From: RGIG3159 sp045640565
GTDB taxonomy: Bacteria; Bacillota; Clostridia; Oscillospirales; Oscillospiraceae
Length of the DNA: 5,323 bases
Reading direction: 5' to 3'
Assembly: GCA_045640565.1 (NCBI GenBank)
Contig: JAZUFG010000032.1
Location: forward strand, 1 to 5,323
Shown here: positions 1 through 5,047 of the stretch, one piece after another
Numbering within the stretch: the stretch's first letter is position 1
How the letters are laid out: each line of letters opens with the position of its first letter
Notes under the pieces: model-generated
Seen by the model: the letters and a program-made list of their open reading frames with translations, nothing else
Database searches by the model: none
What the model was told of the DNA's origin: nothing
Translations under genes and position numbers: made by a program

Positions 1-239
1 ACAAATATGGGCACAATTTTCCCGTTTTTGTCCGTAATATAAACAGTTTTGATCTCTATCCCGCTGTTCTCTGTCGCCAGAAAAAAATTATTCCGAAAGC
101 CCTCCGTGGATACCCCTGCAGTCGGCATCGTATATGTTACGGCAATCGGATTACTATAATAGTCCGCGCTTGCACCAATGGCAAAAAGGGAAATTAGGAT
201 TAGGGTCAATATCAGCATGCAGAAAATGCGCTTTTTCAT
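1..239 (-). CDS. Exported protein of unknown function, N-terminal part only
   Basis: The minus strand reads 79 codons from an ATG at 239 to the window edge, so the C-terminal part lies outside. The product starts MKKRIF, followed by a hydrophobic core (about residues 5-22) and an ASA|D site, so signal peptidase I cleavage after residue 25 is likely. No lipobox cysteine is seen at the cleavage site; the only cysteine is C7 within the signal. The mature part begins DYYSNPIAV and includes VYITDKNGKIVP, which has a beta-strand-like character. I do not recognise the family. A GGGGGTG ribosome binding site lies at 245-251, 5 bases before the ATG, and a good promoter lies at 279-307. The gene is divergent from the hydrolase at 471. 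It is probably a secreted or cell-surface protein. Confidence 0.72.
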   Translation of the reverse strand, partial: MKKRIFCMLILTLILISLFAIGASADYYSNPIAVTYTMPTAGVSTEGFRNNFFLATENSGIEIKTVYITDKNGKIVPIF

Positions 240-278
240 ATAGACACCCCCGAAAAGGTCTCAAACTCTCATATTGTA

Positions 279-307
279 ATCATAACCAATATGTTCACCG
301 TTCTCAA
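279..307 (-). promoter_or_regulatory. Sigma-A-type promoter of the minus-strand exported protein gene
   Basis: Read on the minus strand, TTGAGA (302-307) and TATGAT (279-284) are separated by exactly 17 bases. Each hexamer matches five of six consensus positions. Transcription should start near 272, giving a leader of about 30 bases before the ATG at 239. Confidence 0.6.
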
Positions 308-320
308 GTTCTTTTTTGAC

Positions 321-354
321 GCAGTTTTCTCTAAAAACAGGAAGAAAAATCTGC
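321..354. repeat. Imperfect inverted repeat between two divergent genes
   Basis: GCAG TTTTCT (321-330) is mirrored by AGAAAA (343-348) and CTGC (351-354), with two unpaired bases (AT) in the right arm and a 12-base loop. It lies just upstream of both candidate promoters (279-307 minus, 401-429 plus). It could be an operator acting on either gene, or a chance repeat in AT-rich DNA. Confidence 0.3.
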
Positions 355-400
355 AACAAAGCCAAAAAACGTGAAAAATGGGGATTTCATTATGATTCCA

Positions 401-429
401 TTGATTTTCTTTGAAAAAGATAGTATCCT
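401..429 (+). promoter_or_regulatory. Candidate promoter of the alpha/beta hydrolase gene
   Basis: TTGATT (401-406) and TATCCT (424-429) lie 17 bases apart, each matching four of six consensus positions. The start would be near 436, leaving about 35 bases before the ATG at 471. TTGAAA at 411-416 is an alternative -35, but it has no good -10 at the right distance. Confidence 0.4.
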
Positions 430-470
430 AGTAGTAAGAAGTGAACATTTCCTGCAAAGGAGGCAGCAAA

Positions 471-1397
471 ATGTTGTGGATCCTCGGAATAATTCTTTTT
501 CTCCTGCTGGTTTTGATCATCGCAGGCGAAATTTTTCTGCATATGATGATCAAACCCAAGGTGATGAGCAAGGATCATGAATTTGATTTTCTCCCAACCT
601 TTGGCTTTGACTTTAAACCTTTCTATCTGTCCATCCCAAAAGAGCCGTTTACCTTCCAGAGTTCCCGGGGGTATACCCTGCAGGGAGAGATCCTTCCGGC
701 AGCTCCCGATGTCTCTTTCCCGGACGGACGGCAAAGAGCAATCCTCCTGGCCCACGGCTATACCGCAAACCGCTACACCATGCTCTCCTATGCTGAAATC
801 TTCCATAGGCTGGGCTTTCATGTGGCCATTTACGACCAGCCCTTCCACGGAGAGAGCGAGGGACCTTTCTGCTCCATGGGCTATTATGAACATATGGACT
901 GTGCCGAGCTTGCGAATTTCCTGCGGGAACGCTTCCCTAAGGATACAGTTTGGGGCATCATGGGCGAATCCATGGGAGCCGCTACCATCATGATGGCCGC
1001 TCCGAAGCTTCCCTGGCTCTCCTTTGTCATTGAGGACTGCGGCTATGCTACCATGCGGGAGGAATGCCGGGCCAGCCTGGGCTATAAGATGAACCTCCCG
1101 GGAGAGCCGCTCACCTTTATCAGCAGCATTCTCCTCCGCTTTCACTATCATTTTAGCGCAGACTGGGTAAAACCCATTGAAAGTGTTCCCCATATCCCTC
1201 AACCCATGCTTTTCATTCACGGCGGTGTTGACCGCTTTGTTCCTACGGAATGCGTTCATCGCCTTTTCTCTGCCAAGAAAGGTCCCAAAGAGCTGCATAT
1301 CTTTGAGGATGTCCCTCACGCAAAAAGCTCCCTGATGCATCATGAGGAGTGTCTGGATCTCATTCGGGATTTTCTGCAAAAATATGCTTTCCTATGA
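471..1397 (+). CDS. Membrane-anchored alpha/beta hydrolase (serine hydrolase)
   Basis: A 308-residue serine hydrolase of the alpha/beta fold, in the broad COG1073/YqkD-like group; the substrate is unknown. Residues 1-27 form one hydrophobic segment followed by lysines (IKPKVMSK). By the positive-inside rule this would leave the catalytic domain in the cytoplasm. The core begins near residue 61. The oxyanion loop is LLAHGY (92-97), followed by the family motif YDQPFHGES (121-129). The nucleophile elbow is GESMG (165-169) with Ser167. Asp254 in HGGVD and His283 in DVPHAKS complete the likely triad, so it looks active and full length. I chose the ATG at 471 because AAAGGAGG (456-463) lies 7 bases before it; the in-frame GTG at 441 has no ribosome binding site. 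The gene is monocistronic, with a terminator 9 bases after the stop. It could be an esterase, lipase or peptidase-like acyl hydrolase; the sequence does not decide. Confidence 0.9.
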   Translation: MLWILGIILFLLLVLIIAGEIFLHMMIKPKVMSKDHEFDFLPTFGFDFKPFYLSIPKEPFTFQSSRGYTLQGEILPAAPDVSFPDGRQRAILLAHGYTANRYTMLSYAEIFHRLGFHVAIYDQPFHGESEGPFCSMGYYEHMDCAELANFLRERFPKDTVWGIMGESMGAATIMMAAPKLPWLSFVIEDCGYATMREECRASLGYKMNLPGEPLTFISSILLRFHYHFSADWVKPIESVPHIPQPMLFIHGGVDRFVPTECVHRLFSAKKGPKELHIFEDVPHAKSSLMHHEECLDLIRDFLQKYAFL

Positions 1398-1405
1398 TCG
1401 CGCCT

Positions 1406-1435
1406 ATGCTCTTCCTTCGGGAAGAGCATTTTTTT
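1406..1435 (+). terminator. Intrinsic terminator with UUCG tetraloop after the hydrolase gene
   Basis: A perfect 10-bp stem (1406-1415 with 1420-1429) is capped by TTCG between C and G, the unusually stable C(UUCG)G tetraloop, and followed by a run of T to 1435. It starts 9 bases after the hydrolase stop codon. Confidence 0.95.
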
Positions 1436-1482
1436 GCATACCAAAAGCGGCACGGATTTTTCCTCAAAAATTGCGAATTTCT

Positions 1483-1508
1483 CCATCTTATCTCTTGCAA
1501 TGAGATGG
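1483..1508. repeat. Inverted repeat overlapping the guaA -35 box
   Basis: CCATCT (1483-1488) is mirrored by AGATGG (1503-1508), and inside it TCTC (1491-1494) by GAGA (1502-1505). The -35 hexamer TTGCAA (1495-1500) sits in the centre, where a repressor or attenuating hairpin could act. No PurR box or purine riboswitch core was recognised. Six-base arms are short, so this may be chance. Confidence 0.3.
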
Positions 1509-1523
1509 GGATTTTTGTATAAT
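1495..1523 (+). promoter_or_regulatory. Sigma-A promoter of guaA
   Basis: TTGCAA (1495-1500) and a perfect TATAAT (1518-1523) are separated by 17 bases. Transcription should start near 1530, giving a leader of about 30 bases, too short for a purine riboswitch. It lies 60 bases downstream of the previous terminator, so guaA is transcribed independently. Confidence 0.78.
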
Positions 1524-1559
1524 ACTCCCAAATTTTTATATAGTGTGGAGGATTCTCAA

Positions 1560-2540
1560 ATGGCAAATGATAAACGCCCGGATTCCATGGCCCGCATTAC
1601 AACTCCCGCGCTGGCAAAAGAATTTATTGATACTCAGATTCAAGCTCTCCGCGCCCAGATCGGCAGTAAGAAGGTTCTTCTTGCCCTTTCCGGCGGTGTG
1701 GATTCTTCCGTTACGGCAGCCCTGCTGATCAAGGCCATCGGCAAGCAGTTGGTCTGCGTTCATGTAAACCACGGTCTTCTTCGCAAGGGAGAGCCTGAGC
1801 AGGTCGTTGAAGTCTTCCGCAATCAGATGGATGCCGAGCTCATCTATGTGGATGCTGTGGACCGTTTTCTTAATAAGCTGGCCGGTGTTTCCGACCCCGA
1901 GGCAAAGAGAAAGGTCATCGGCAAGGAATTCATTGAAGTTTTTGCTGAAGAAGCCCGGAAGCTTCACGGCGTGGAATTCCTGGCTCAGGGTACCATTTAC
2001 CCCGATATTCTGGAGAGCAAAGGCGTTAAGGCACACCACAATGTAGGCGGTCTGCCTGAAGACCTGAACTTTGAATTGGTTGAGCCCGTGAAGCTCCTCT
2101 ATAAGGACGAGGTCCGTATGGTCGGCAAGGAATTGGGTCTCCCCGACGGCATGGTTTTCCGTCAGCCCTTCCCCGGCCCCGGCCTGGGTGTCCGCTGCAC
2201 CGGTGCCATCACAAGAGACCGTTTGGAGGCTCTCCGCGAGGCTGATGCCATTCTGCGGGATGAATTTGAAAAGAACGGTCTGGCCGGAAAGGTCTGGCAG
2301 TATTTCACTGTGGTCCCCGACTATCGCTCCACCGGCATCAAGGATGGCAAGCGCACTTGGGATTGGCCCGTGATCATCCGTGCGGTAAATTCCGTGGACG
2401 CCACTTCCGCCACCATTGAAGAGATTCCCTATGCCCTCCTCCACAAAATCACAGACCGGATTCTTGCTGAGGTCCCCGGCGTGAACCGCGTTCTTTACGA
2501 CCTGAGCCCAAAGCCCGTGGCCACCATTGAGTGGGAATGA
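1560..2540 (+). CDS. guaA: GMP synthase, ATP-pyrophosphatase and dimerization subunit (no amidotransferase domain)
   Basis: Converts XMP to GMP with ATP and an amino donor, the last step of guanine nucleotide synthesis, in the cytoplasm. The protein has 326 residues; usual bacterial GuaA has about 510-525 because it begins with a class I glutamine amidotransferase. Here the ATP-pyrophosphatase domain starts almost at once: P-loop SGGVDSS (44-50), LAQGTIYPD (141-149), HHNVGGLPED (159-168). The XMP-binding and dimerization domain follows with RQPFPGPGLGVR (201-212), TWDWPVIIRAV (276-286) and the hallmark C-terminus PVATIEWE. The start at 1560 is preceded by TGGAGGA (1546-1552) with a 7-base spacer; an upstream in-frame ATG at 1434 lies in the previous terminator. 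The architecture matches archaeal GuaAb, which works with a separate GuaAa amidotransferase. No such partner is visible here, so it must be encoded elsewhere or ammonia is used directly. The gene has its own promoter and terminator. Its 3' end is a known integration target. Confidence 0.95.
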   Translation: MANDKRPDSMARITTPALAKEFIDTQIQALRAQIGSKKVLLALSGGVDSSVTAALLIKAIGKQLVCVHVNHGLLRKGEPEQVVEVFRNQMDAELIYVDAVDRFLNKLAGVSDPEAKRKVIGKEFIEVFAEEARKLHGVEFLAQGTIYPDILESKGVKAHHNVGGLPEDLNFELVEPVKLLYKDEVRMVGKELGLPDGMVFRQPFPGPGLGVRCTGAITRDRLEALREADAILRDEFEKNGLAGKVWQYFTVVPDYRSTGIKDGKRTWDWPVIIRAVNSVDATSATIEEIPYALLHKITDRILAEVPGVNRVLYDLSPKPVATIEWE

Positions 2541-2575
2541 AACGTACTGGCTTAACGACCTTATAAAAAATCTCA

Positions 2576-2620
2576 AAAAGCTCGAAAAATCGCCTATTTA
2601 CGCGGTTTTTCGGGCTTTTT
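2576..2620 (+). terminator. Long intrinsic terminator after guaA, possibly bidirectional
   Basis: An AAAAAGCTCG arm (2576-2585) pairs with the CGGGCTTTTT arm (2611-2620, including one G-U). The stem continues through an A5/T5 block to CGC (2591-2593) / GCG (2602-2604), closing an 8-base loop. Two G-U pairs are the only deviations, both favouring the plus-strand RNA. The flanking A and T runs would allow it to work in both directions. Confidence 0.9.
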
Positions 2621-2650
2621 CTAATTCGCACATTTTTCAAAAAATTCTCC

Positions 2651-2701
2651 GTGCAACCACCGTGCAACTGGGATGCAACTGAGAGTGCACTCCAGTTGCA
2701 C
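2651..2701. repeat. GTGCAAC iteron cluster with 10-bp inverted repeat
   Basis: GTGCAAC occurs at 2651-2657 and 2662-2668, ATGCAAC at 2673-2679, a partial GTGCAC at 2685-2690, and an inverted copy GTTGCAC at 2695-2701. The starts are 11, 11 and 12 bases apart, close to one helical turn, so the boxes lie on one face of the DNA. GTGCAACTGG (2662-2671) and CCAGTTGCAC (2692-2701) form a perfect inverted repeat. This is what a cooperative DNA-binding protein would recognise. Candidates are arm-type sites of a tyrosine recombinase near the element end, a ParB centromere, or an operator or origin iteron. No protein binding to it can be named from the window. Confidence 0.6.
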
Positions 2702-2704
2702 AGA

Positions 2705-2746
2705 GGCCAAAGGGAATAATTCAATGTGGCAAGCCACTTTGGAGCC
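2705..2746. repeat. Nested inverted repeats (compound hairpin)
   Basis: GGC and CCAAAG (2705-2712) are mirrored by CTTTGG (2737-2742) and GCC (2744-2746). Inside lies GTGGC-AA-GCCAC (2726-2737), which shares one base with the outer arm. There is no U tract, so it is not a clean terminator. It directly follows the GTGCAAC boxes and may belong to the same site. Function unknown. Confidence 0.4.
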
Positions 2747-2772
2747 TTCCATTATAATATAAAAGCTGTTTT

Positions 2773-2797
2773 GCGACCTGAAAGGGTCGCTTTTTTT
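2773..2797 (+). terminator. Orphan intrinsic terminator with no gene upstream
   Basis: GCGACC (2773-2778), a 6-base loop, then GGTCGC (2785-2790) and seven T (2791-2797). It works on the plus strand. The guaA terminator already lies 150 bases upstream and there is no plus-strand gene between. It may shield the downstream leader from read-through, end a short RNA starting in 2620-2760, or be a relic of a lost gene. Confidence 0.82.
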
Positions 2798-2815
2798 ATG
2801 CTCATTTTTCATGTC

Positions 2816-2845
2816 GAAAAAATTTTTGAAAGAATTTTTTCAAAA
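2816..2845. repeat. Overlapping AT-rich inverted repeats
   Basis: GAAAAAATT (2816-2824) is a perfect mirror of AATTTTTTC (2833-2841). Overlapping it, TTTTGAAA (2824-2831) mirrors TTTCAAAA (2838-2845). A third short one, TTTGG/CCAAA, lies at 2866-2879. They lie in an AT-rich stretch between the orphan terminator and the GC-richer RNA-like region, where a promoter, operator or easily melted origin would fit. No convincing promoter hexamer pair was found here. Confidence 0.45.
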
Positions 2846-2908
2846 TTGCTCAAATAGGGTTAATTTTTGGCACCCCAAATTCCATACATAGTGGAAGGGC
2901 AAGAAACC

Positions 2909-2937
2909 GGAACACCGGAAAGCTCTTCCGATGTTCC
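2909..2937 (+). other. Strong hairpin at the 5' part of the RNA-like region
   Basis: GGAACA (2909-2914) pairs with TGTTCC (2932-2937) and CGGAA (2916-2920) with TTCCG (2926-2930), with a single C-A mismatch and a 5-base loop. There is no U tract, so it is a structural element or protein-binding site rather than a terminator. Confidence 0.65.
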
Positions 2938-3110
2938 TTGACAACTGAATACACAGACTATCGGGTACGTTATCTCAGGTAACGAGCCGGGCGGCGGTAC
3001 GCCATGACCCTTCCCTCACAGGAAGACGAGCGCTAATTCCGACCGTACAGGCAGAACTGCACTCTGTCGAGGCGAAGACTTATCTGAGAATCATAATGAT
3101 ACTTCCAGCG

Positions 3111-3122
3111 GTGGCCGGCCAC
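3111..3122. repeat. Perfect 12-bp palindrome
   Basis: GTGGCCGGCCAC reads the same on both strands. In RNA it could serve as an intermolecular dimerization (kissing) sequence or close a helix with a shortened stem. In DNA it could be a dimeric protein site. In this GC-rich stretch chance is not excluded. Confidence 0.4.
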
Positions 3123-3308
3123 GTAAGAGGCGGGGGTGAGATTCCCATGAGAGCACAAAGCTTGTGTTCGCCCGATAGTTTCCCTATAAGATGCTCCAAG
3201 TATCTGACCCGCAGGGGGCTGAGACAAATACTGCGGATACATCCGGGACTGCACTGCATCAAATACAGTACCGCCGGGAAGCCCTCACGAGCTAATCGTG
3301 CCTATTCC

Positions 3309-3362
3309 CCCGACAGGAGCGAGATCCTGCCGGGATACATGCCGGAGGCCTGGACTCCGGCA
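3309..3362 (+). other. Tandem hairpins just before the YubB-like gene
   Basis: The first hairpin pairs CCCG (3309-3312) with CGGG (3331-3334) and CAGGA (3314-3318) with TCCTG (3325-3329), with one A-C mismatch and a GCGAGA loop. The second is a perfect 8-bp stem, TGCCGGAG (3340-3347) with CTCCGGCA (3355-3362), and a 7-base loop. They lie 24 bases upstream of the start codon at 3387 and have no U tract, so they suit a leader or the 3' part of an RNA better than a terminator. Confidence 0.6.
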
Positions 3363-3386
3363 CTAATTGAGGAAGGAGGACAAAAG

Positions 3387-4178
3387 ATGCCAAATCATGT
3401 GACGAACATTCTTGAGTTCAACTGCAGCAGAAAACGCGCTGATGAAATCCTGACATTTCTCCGCAAGGAAGATGATGTGTACGGCAGTATCGACTTTAAC
3501 AAGCTGATTCCCATGCCTGAAAGTCTGGACATGGAGGCCGGAAGTGATACGGATCACGGAATTGAAATCTATCTGACGGCGGTCAATCCGGAAACAAAGG
3601 ATTACGGTCATGAGAAGATGAATCTCCGTGCTTTTCGAGGTCTTTCCAGAATGCTGAATACTGAAAGAGCATTCAGCATCTACGACACAATGCTCTCAGA
3701 GGAAGAAATCCAGCACTACACCAAGAGCAAATCCTTTGATGAAGTTTTTGCCATTGGAGAACAGGCCGTTTCCAATCTCATGCAGTACGGCGCAACCACC
3801 TGGTACACCTGGCGTATCGAGAACTGGGGAAGCAAGTGGAATGCCTACGACTGTGTCGAAAAGGAGCCCGGAGATGACTGGATGGAATTCCTGACTGCAT
3901 GGGATCCCATTCCGAACATCGTTCAGAAGATTTCCGAACAGTTTCCCGAAATCACCGTTCACTATTCGTGGGCGGATGAGGACATCGGCAATAACACCGG
4001 AAGGATGGATTTCAAAGGCGGCAATATCATTATGAAGGATATACCGGAAGGCGGCTCCTACCACGCATTCGAGATCGCGTGTGAGGTTCAGGGCTACGAT
4101 ATTTCCGAATTCGATGTGCAGCCGGAACCCGCGAATGCTCAGAAGACAGCGAAAGCCAAGATTGCCGGTGCCCGCTGA
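3387..4178 (+). CDS. YubB/DUF1281 (Api92-like) ferredoxin-fold protein
   Basis: A 263-residue protein of a family common on plasmids, phages and conjugative elements, whose biochemical role is not known. It starts with the family signature MPNHVTN (1-7), followed by a ferredoxin-like alpha/beta domain with IDFNKLIPMPESL (35-47). It then has the conserved aromatic motif TWYTWRIENWGSKWNAYD (138-155) and FLTAWDPIP (168-176); acidic and aromatic residues dominate. There is no signal peptide or membrane segment, so it should be cytoplasmic. The C-terminus (about 246-263) is rich in Ala, Lys and Gln and looks disordered. I chose the ATG at 3387 because AAGGAGGA (3373-3380) lies 6 bases before it and the family motif begins exactly there; the in-frame ATG at 3096 would add 97 Arg/Pro-rich residues with no family likeness. 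It is followed after 35 bases by parA, so probably co-transcribed. No promoter was found close to it. Confidence 0.82.
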   Translation: MPNHVTNILEFNCSRKRADEILTFLRKEDDVYGSIDFNKLIPMPESLDMEAGSDTDHGIEIYLTAVNPETKDYGHEKMNLRAFRGLSRMLNTERAFSIYDTMLSEEEIQHYTKSKSFDEVFAIGEQAVSNLMQYGATTWYTWRIENWGSKWNAYDCVEKEPGDDWMEFLTAWDPIPNIVQKISEQFPEITVHYSWADEDIGNNTGRMDFKGGNIIMKDIPEGGSYHAFEIACEVQGYDISEFDVQPEPANAQKTAKAKIAGAR

Positions 4179-4213
4179 ACTCAAAACAAAAATCTATGAA
4201 AGGAGGTAATCCG

Positions 4214-5047
4214 ATGAACACATGCAAAGTAATTGCCATTGAAAACCAGAAAGGCGGGACCGGGAAATCCACCACGGCACTGAATCTCGGGGTCGGCCTC
4301 AGCCAGGCCGGAAAGTCGGTCCTTTTGATCGACTCCGACCCGCAGGCCTCGCTGACTTTGTCACTCGGGGTGGTCAAGCCAGACGACCTGAAGGTCAACC
4401 TGGCCACCGTGATGATGCGAATCATCAACGACCATCCGTTTGACGATGACTACGGTCTGATCAGCTGTGAGGAAGGCGTTGACCTAATGCCGAGCTCCAT
4501 TGAACTCTCCGGCATTGAAACCCAGATGATGAGCGTAATGAGCCGCGAATTCGTGCTGAAAAATTATGTAGATCAGATGCGGCCCCATTACGACTATATT
4601 CTGATCGACTGCACTCCTTCCCTGAATATGCTCCCCGTCAATGCCTTCGTTGCAGCGGACAGCATCATCGTTCCGAGCCAGCCGAGAATTCTTTCGACTA
4701 AGGGCCTGGATCTTCTGATGAATTCCTACCGCAAGGTACAGAAAGCCATCAACCCGAATCTTCAGATTGACGGCATTCTCTTCACGATGGCCGATTTCCG
4801 CACCAACAATGATAACTATATTATCAGCACGATGCGTGAAGGACTCGGTCAACGGATCAACATCTTCGATACGGTTATCCCGGCATCCGTTAAGGTTTCC
4901 GAGGCGAACCTGAATTGTCAGAGCATCTTCGCTTTTGATGACAGGTGCAAGGTGGCGGAGGCTTACCGGAATCTGACGAAGGAGGTGTTAGACATTGGCG
5001 AAAGAACTCAGGTCAAAGTTCGATCTCAGCGTGACGGCATACGATGA
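4214..5047 (+). CDS. parA: ParA/Soj-type partition ATPase of a mobile element
   Basis: A 277-residue deviant Walker ATPase that binds DNA nonspecifically as an ATP dimer and moves ParB-bound DNA, here presumably the element. Visible motifs are Walker A KGGTGKST (13-20) with the signature Lys13, the A' motif LLIDSDPQAS (37-46) with Asp40, and Walker B YILIDCTPSL (128-137). The last differs from the usual DCPPSL by Thr134, a variant I associate with conjugative-element ParA proteins. There is no N-terminal helix-turn-helix, so it is Soj-like rather than the plasmid type Ia that represses its own operon. The ATG at 4214 is chosen because AAAGGAGG (4199-4206) lies 7 bases upstream; that site falls inside the six-codon extension from the ATG at 4196. 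It overlaps parB by 53 bases, implying coupled translation. Proline codons are mostly CCG (7 of 11), unlike guaA. Confidence 0.95.
   Translation: MNTCKVIAIENQKGGTGKSTTALNLGVGLSQAGKSVLLIDSDPQASLTLSLGVVKPDDLKVNLATVMMRIINDHPFDDDYGLISCEEGVDLMPSSIELSGIETQMMSVMSREFVLKNYVDQMRPHYDYILIDCTPSLNMLPVNAFVAADSIIVPSQPRILSTKGLDLLMNSYRKVQKAINPNLQIDGILFTMADFRTNNDNYIISTMREGLGQRINIFDTVIPASVKVSEANLNCQSIFAFDDRCKVAEAYRNLTKEVLDIGERTQVKVRSQRDGIR

Larger units (their letters stand above)
2891..3370 (+). ncRNA. Putative large structured RNA or structured leader, family not recognised
   Basis: About 480 bases without a credible gene, clearly richer in G and C than the AT-rich stretch before it, and lying on the same strand as the genes that follow. 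Statistically notable structures are a hairpin at 2909-2937 (11 bp, one mismatch), one at 3309-3334 (9 bp, one mismatch) and one at 3340-3362 (8 bp). A long-range complement pairs ACTATCGGG (2957-2965) with CCCGATAGT (3171-3179), extended by two G-U pairs and one A-U. Weaker pairings are CCGCAG/CTGCGG (3209-3214/3231-3236), CGGCGGTAC (2992-3000) with GTACCGCCG (3268-3276), and GGAAGGG (2893-2899) with CCCTTCC (3008-3014). The two long-range helices cross, so both together would form a pseudoknot. The last hairpin ends 24 bases before the next start codon, leaving its ribosome binding site free. The length is in the range of giant mobile-element RNAs such as ROOL, but I cannot match it to any family. 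Boundaries and promoter are uncertain, and the strand is inferred. Confidence 0.45.

Noticed and set aside
441..470. GTG start adding 10 residues to the hydrolase
   Set aside because: It has no ribosome binding site, and the good AAAGGAGG site would fall inside the coding sequence.
390..1379. Long minus-strand reading frame opposite the hydrolase gene
   Set aside because: It is a codon-bias shadow of the plus-strand gene, which carries full catalytic motifs. The same holds for the long minus-strand frames opposite guaA, the YubB-like gene and parA.
2651..2701. GTGCAAC repeats as a CRISPR array
   Set aside because: The units are only 7 bases with 4-base gaps and one is inverted, so there is no repeat-spacer layout.
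2753..2758. TATAAT as a -10 box
   Set aside because: No -35 hexamer lies at 15-19 bases on either strand, and an intrinsic terminator follows within 20 bases.
2938..2966. Perfect TTGACA at 2938-2943 as a promoter -35
   Set aside because: No -10-like hexamer lies 15-19 bases downstream; the expected position reads TCGGGT.
3111..3122. GTGGCCGGCCAC as a chromosomal-type parS site
   Set aside because: It does not resemble the Spo0J site TGTTTCACGTGAAACA, and it occurs only once.
3135..3247. Cobalamin- or TPP-riboswitch-like words (GGTGAGATTCC at 3135, GACCCGCA at 3206, CTGAGA at 3219)
   Set aside because: The spacing between the words is far too long for a B12 element, the TPP core around the second conserved block is missing, and no vitamin gene follows.
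3033..3262. Two small overlapping minus-strand reading frames
   Set aside because: They lie inside the hairpin-rich stretch and have no ribosome binding site or family resemblance. They look like antisense readings of a structured region.
3096..3386. In-frame N-terminal extension of the YubB-like protein from an ATG at 3096
   Set aside because: The added residues are Arg/Pro-rich and lack protein-like pattern. The family N-terminus MPNHVTN starts at 3387 right after a strong ribosome binding site.
3439..3445. CTGATGA as a hammerhead ribozyme core
   Set aside because: It lies inside a coding region and the matching GAAA and flanking stems are not in place.
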